Below are positions 5,443-7,669 of a stretch of DNA of 7,669 nt, piece by piece. Below the pieces are notes generated by a model. The model searched no databases, had not been told where the DNA came from, and saw nothing but the letters and a program-made list of their open reading frames with translations. A program made the translations under genes and the position numbers. The stretch comes from Pseudomonadota bacterium. Its GTDB lineage: Bacteria; Pseudomonadota; Gammaproteobacteria; Burkholderiales; Burkholderiaceae_F. Numbering within the stretch: the stretch's first letter is position 1; each line of letters opens with the position of its first letter. The stretch covers positions 1-7,669 of the forward strand of contig JAKANT010000067.1 of the NCBI GenBank assembly GCA_021823635.1, read 5' to 3'.

Positions 5443-6707
5443 CGCGCGCGGCGCAGCCTGCATTCACGCTGCGCGCGGGCGCGCTTTGCTGCGAAGACGT
5501 GCCGCTGGCGGAGATCGCCGCGCGCTTCGGCACCCCGACCTACGTCTATTCGCGGCGTGCGATCGAAGCCGCCTACGGCGCCTACGCGCACGCGCTGGCC
5601 GGCCGCGATGCGCTGCTCTGTTTTGCGATCAAGGCCAACTCCAACCTCGCAGTCCTGAACCTGCTGGCGCGGCTGGGCGCGGGGTTCGACATCGTGTCCG
5701 GCGGCGAACTGGCGCGCGTGTTGGCCGCCGGCGGCGACGCCCGCAAGACGGTGTTCTCCGGAGTCGGCAAGACCACGGTCGAAATCGCGCAGGCGCTGGC
5801 GGCCGACATCCTATGCTTCAACGTCGAATCCGCCGCCGAGCTCGACATGATCGAAACCGTGGCGGCGCAGCTCGGGAAGCGCGCGCCGGTGTCGTTGCGC
5901 GTGAACCCGGACGTCGATCCGAACACGCATCCCTACATCTCGACCGGACTGCGCGAGAACAAGTTCGGAGTGGCATACGCGGACGCCGTCGCGCTGTACC
6001 GGCGCGCCGCAGCGAGCCGGCACCTGGAGGTCGTCGGCATCGACTGCCACATCGGTTCACAGATCACCGCGCTGGCTCCCTACGTCGACGCCGCCGATCG
6101 CGTGCTGGACCTGGTCGACGCGCTCGCGCGCACCGGCATTCGTCTGCGGCACGTCGATTTCGGTGGCGGGCTGGGCATCCGTTACCGCGACGAGGAGCCG
6201 CCCGCGCCTGGGGCGCTCGTGCGGGCCCTCACCGACCGGATGGCGGCGCGCGGCCATGCCGACAAGACGCTGCTGTTGGAGCCGGGGCGCTCGCTGGTCG
6301 GCGCGGCCGGCGCGCTGCTCACGCGCGTGACGCTGCTGAAACCCGGTCCGGCGAAAAACTTCGCGGTCGTCGATGCGGCGATGAACGATTTGTTGCGTCC
6401 GACGCTGTACGACGCCTGGATGGACGTGCAGCCCGTTCAGCCGCGCAGCGCCGAGCCGATCCGCTACGACGTGGTCGGCCCAGTCTGCGAGTCGGGCGAT
6501 TGGCTGGCGCGCGACCGCGAACTGGCGCTCGCCGCGGGCGATCTGCTGGCCGTGCTGGGAGCCGGCGCTTACGGCATGAGCATGGCAAGCAACTACAACT
6601 CGCGTCCGCGCGCCGCCGAGGTGATGGTCGACGGCGCAAGCGTCTACTTGGTCAGACGGCGCGAGCAGATCGAAGAACTGTTCGCCGGCGAATCGGTGCT
6701 TCCTTAG
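5439..6707 (+). CDS. lysA: Diaminopimelate decarboxylase
   Basis: LysA is a cytosolic PLP enzyme that decarboxylates meso-diaminopimelate to L-lysine, the last step of lysine synthesis, drawing on the same DAP used in peptidoglycan. The 422-residue protein is family length. The N-terminal alanine-racemase-like barrel carries the PLP lysine in CFAIKANSN (Lys65), the HIGSQ motif (204–208) and the phosphate-binding glycine loop VDFGGGLGI (242–244). Then follow EPGRS (281–285) and the substrate-binding CESGD (350–354, with the cysteine contributed to the partner active site of the dimer). The C-terminal motif is GAGAYGMSMASNYNSRPR with Tyr378. All key residues are present. The ATG overlaps the lptM stop, with a weak GGAA 8 nt upstream, so translation probably depends partly on coupling to lptM. 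It converges with msrQ across 47 bp. Confidence 0.97.
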   Translation: MTRAAQPAFTLRAGALCCEDVPLAEIAARFGTPTYVYSRRAIEAAYGAYAHALAGRDALLCFAIKANSNLAVLNLLARLGAGFDIVSGGELARVLAAGGDARKTVFSGVGKTTVEIAQALAADILCFNVESAAELDMIETVAAQLGKRAPVSLRVNPDVDPNTHPYISTGLRENKFGVAYADAVALYRRAAASRHLEVVGIDCHIGSQITALAPYVDAADRVLDLVDALARTGIRLRHVDFGGGLGIRYRDEEPPAPGALVRALTDRMAARGHADKTLLLEPGRSLVGAAGALLTRVTLLKPGPAKNFAVVDAAMNDLLRPTLYDAWMDVQPVQPRSAEPIRYDVVGPVCESGDWLARDRELALAAGDLLAVLGAGAYGMSMASNYNSRPRAAEVMVDGASVYLVRRREQIEELFAGESVLP

Positions 6708-6778
6708 GCATCGGCGCAAGACCGAGGTGTCCAGCCTCGCATGGCATCTGCGGTTCAGGCCGTCGAACCGCCGATGCC
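6707..6778. terminator. Overlapping inverted repeats at the lysA/msrQ convergent junction, possible two-way terminator
   Basis: The best hairpin has arms 6743–6756 (GGCATCTGCGGTTC) and 6765–6778, pairing at 13 of 14 positions around an 8-nt loop, and includes the msrQ stop codon. Separately, GGCATCGGCG (6707–6716), starting on the last base of the lysA stop, is a perfect 10-bp inverted match to 6769–6778, so it competes for the same 3' arm. A small CGAGG/CCTCG stem (6723–6727 and 6735–6739) lies between. There is no T tract on either strand, so classical intrinsic termination is unproven. Confidence 0.45.
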
Positions 6779-7465
6779 GGCCGGCGCGCGTCTGCGTCGG
6801 GCCCAGTGCAGAAGACGGGCCCCGAGCAGCGCACCGATGACGAGCGCGTAGACCGTCACTTCGCCGAAATCGTTCTTCGCCGCCTTCTGCCACGCGAAGT
6901 GCAGGATCGCCGCCACCGCGACCACGTACACGAGGCGGTGCAGTCGCTGCCAGTTGCGGCCGCCGAGCCGCTTGACCATGGCGTTGGTGGACGTCGCAGC
7001 CAGCGGAATCAGCGGCAGGAAAGCGGCGAAGCCGGCGGTCACGTAAGGCCGCTTGGCGATGTCGGCCGCGATCGCCGCCCAATCGAACCATAGGTCGAGC
7101 CACGCATACGCCGCCAGGTGCAGCGTCGCGTAGAAGAAGCAGAACAGCCCGGCCATGCGGCGCAGCCGCAGCGGCCAGGCCCAGCCGGTGACCCAGCGCA
7201 GCGGAGTGATCGCCAGCGTCACGCACAGCATGACGAGCGTCCAGGTGCCGAGCGATCGGACGACGAACTCGACCGGGTTCGCGCCCAGCCCCCCGGTCAG
7301 GCCCAAGAGCACGAGCCGCGCCAGCGGCACCAGCGCCAGCGCGAACAGAGCCGCCCGCAGCCGCCCGAAGGTGGGCGCCTCGAGCACCGGCGGAACGCGC
7401 GCGGCGAGCGACGCCAGCCGCGGCAACGGCGGCGCTGCGCGACCGGTTCGAACGGGCGACCGCAC
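6755..7465 (-). CDS. msrQ: MsrQ, heme-containing membrane subunit of the MsrPQ methionine sulfoxide reductase
   Basis: MsrQ is an integral-membrane b-type cytochrome that passes electrons from the inner membrane to periplasmic MsrP, which repairs oxidised methionines. The 236-residue product shows about six hydrophobic helices, the family stretch GANPVEFVVRSLGTW, then TPLRWVTGW, KRPYVTAGF and LHRLVY. Histidines 116, 176 and 189 have the 60- and 13-residue spacing of the heme ligands I recall for E. coli MsrQ (His91, 151, 164). The GTG start at 7465–7463 begins 10 bp after the msrP stop. The roughly 30-residue Pro/Ala/Arg-rich N-terminus is unusual for the family, and GTG at codon 27 (7387–7385) is an alternative; neither has a good Shine-Dalgarno. 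It is surely co-transcribed with msrP. The older name is YedZ. Confidence 0.94.
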   Translation of the reverse strand: MRSPVRTGRAAPPLPRLASLAARVPPVLEAPTFGRLRAALFALALVPLARLVLLGLTGGLGANPVEFVVRSLGTWTLVMLCVTLAITPLRWVTGWAWPLRLRRMAGLFCFFYATLHLAAYAWLDLWFDWAAIAADIAKRPYVTAGFAAFLPLIPLAATSTNAMVKRLGGRNWQRLHRLVYVVAVAAILHFAWQKAAKNDFGEVTVYALVIGALLGARLLHWARRRRAPAGIGGSTA

Positions 7466-7475
7466 GTCGGCCGAG

Positions 7476-7669
7476 TCAATAGAACTTCTTCAGGTCCATG
7501 CCGGCGTACAGGGACGCCACCTGCTCGGCGTAGCCGTTGAACATCAGCGTCGGCCGCCGCCTGCTGAACAGTCCGTCTTCGCCGAGCCGGCGTTCGGTCG
7601 CCTGGCTCCAGCGTGGATGATCGACGTTCGGATTGACGTTCGAGTAGAAGCCGTATTCGTCCGGCGCCG
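7476..7669 (-). CDS. msrP: MsrP, periplasmic molybdopterin methionine sulfoxide reductase (C-terminal end, cut by window edge)
   Basis: MsrP (formerly YedY) is a Tat-exported molybdopterin enzyme reducing methionine sulfoxide in periplasmic proteins. Only the last 63 complete codons are here, frame ending TGA at 7478–7476. The translation includes EYGFYSNVNPNVDHPRWSQA, then TERRLGED, and ends FNGYAEQVASLYAGMDLKKFY, which matches the characteristic MsrP C-terminus. The Tat signal and the molybdenum-ligand cysteine lie beyond the right edge and cannot be checked, nor can the promoter. The short 10-bp gap to msrQ marks an operon. The partner downstream being a clear MsrQ makes the assignment safe. 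Confidence 0.93.
   Translation of the reverse strand, partial: APDEYGFYSNVNPNVDHPRWSQATERRLGEDGLFSRRRPTLMFNGYAEQVASLYAGMDLKKFY

Noticed and set aside
5288..7093. 601-codon plus-strand frame through lptM, lysA and msrQ
   Set aside because: Arg/Ala/Gly-rich out-of-frame translation of genuine lysA and lptM, running antisense through msrQ; no motifs.
6057..7226. 389-codon minus-strand frame opposite lysA and out of frame in msrQ
   Set aside because: It overlaps two well-supported genes and has low-complexity composition; a GC-driven shadow.
1..7669. Mobile elements, CRISPR arrays, tRNA/rRNA genes, toxin–antitoxin or defence genes
   Set aside because: I saw no transposase or integrase motifs, no regularly spaced repeats and no RNA gene signatures; coding density and gene order are those of core chromosome.

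Overview
The window reads as ordinary chromosomal core DNA of a high-GC proteobacterium, most likely a betaproteobacterium. The evidence is the wording of the type IV pilus and PBP1A proteins and the gene order pilMNO – (divergent) mrcA – cyaY – lptM – lysA, a neighbourhood familiar from betaproteobacteria and partly shared with gammaproteobacteria. I cannot name a genus. There are no tRNA or rRNA genes, insertion sequences, CRISPR arrays or phage genes. I see no new multi-gene system; the less usual signals are in the gaps between genes.

Layout. Positions 1–2087 hold three co-directional minus-strand genes: pilM (TTG start), pilN overlapping it by 4 bp, and the first 121 codons of pilO, which runs off the left edge. 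These form the inner-membrane alignment complex of a type IV pilus machine. A 401-bp gene-free region (2088–2488) separates pilM from the divergent mrcA (PBP1A, 2489–4870). It holds a perfect TATAAT box for mrcA, a 14-bp GC palindrome just upstream of that box, and a long hairpin in the presumed pilM leader. mrcA converges on cyaY (frataxin-like, minus strand) with 17 bp between the stop codons. cyaY diverges from lptM–lysA across only 39 bp. lptM and lysA are joined by an ATGA overlap. lysA then converges on a minus-strand methionine sulfoxide reductase pair, msrP (only its last 63 codons, at the right edge) and msrQ. The lysA/msrQ junction carries overlapping inverted repeats that could form alternative hairpins.

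How the genes fit together. Most of the window serves the cell envelope: pilus assembly platform (PilMNO), peptidoglycan polymerisation and cross-linking (PBP1A), a small lipoprotein supporting LPS-translocon assembly (LptM), repair of oxidised periplasmic methionines (MsrPQ), and diaminopimelate decarboxylase (LysA), which turns the peptidoglycan precursor meso-DAP into lysine. CyaY is the outlier, acting in cytosolic iron–sulfur cluster assembly. The common theme is conserved neighbourhood, not proof of one regulated pathway.
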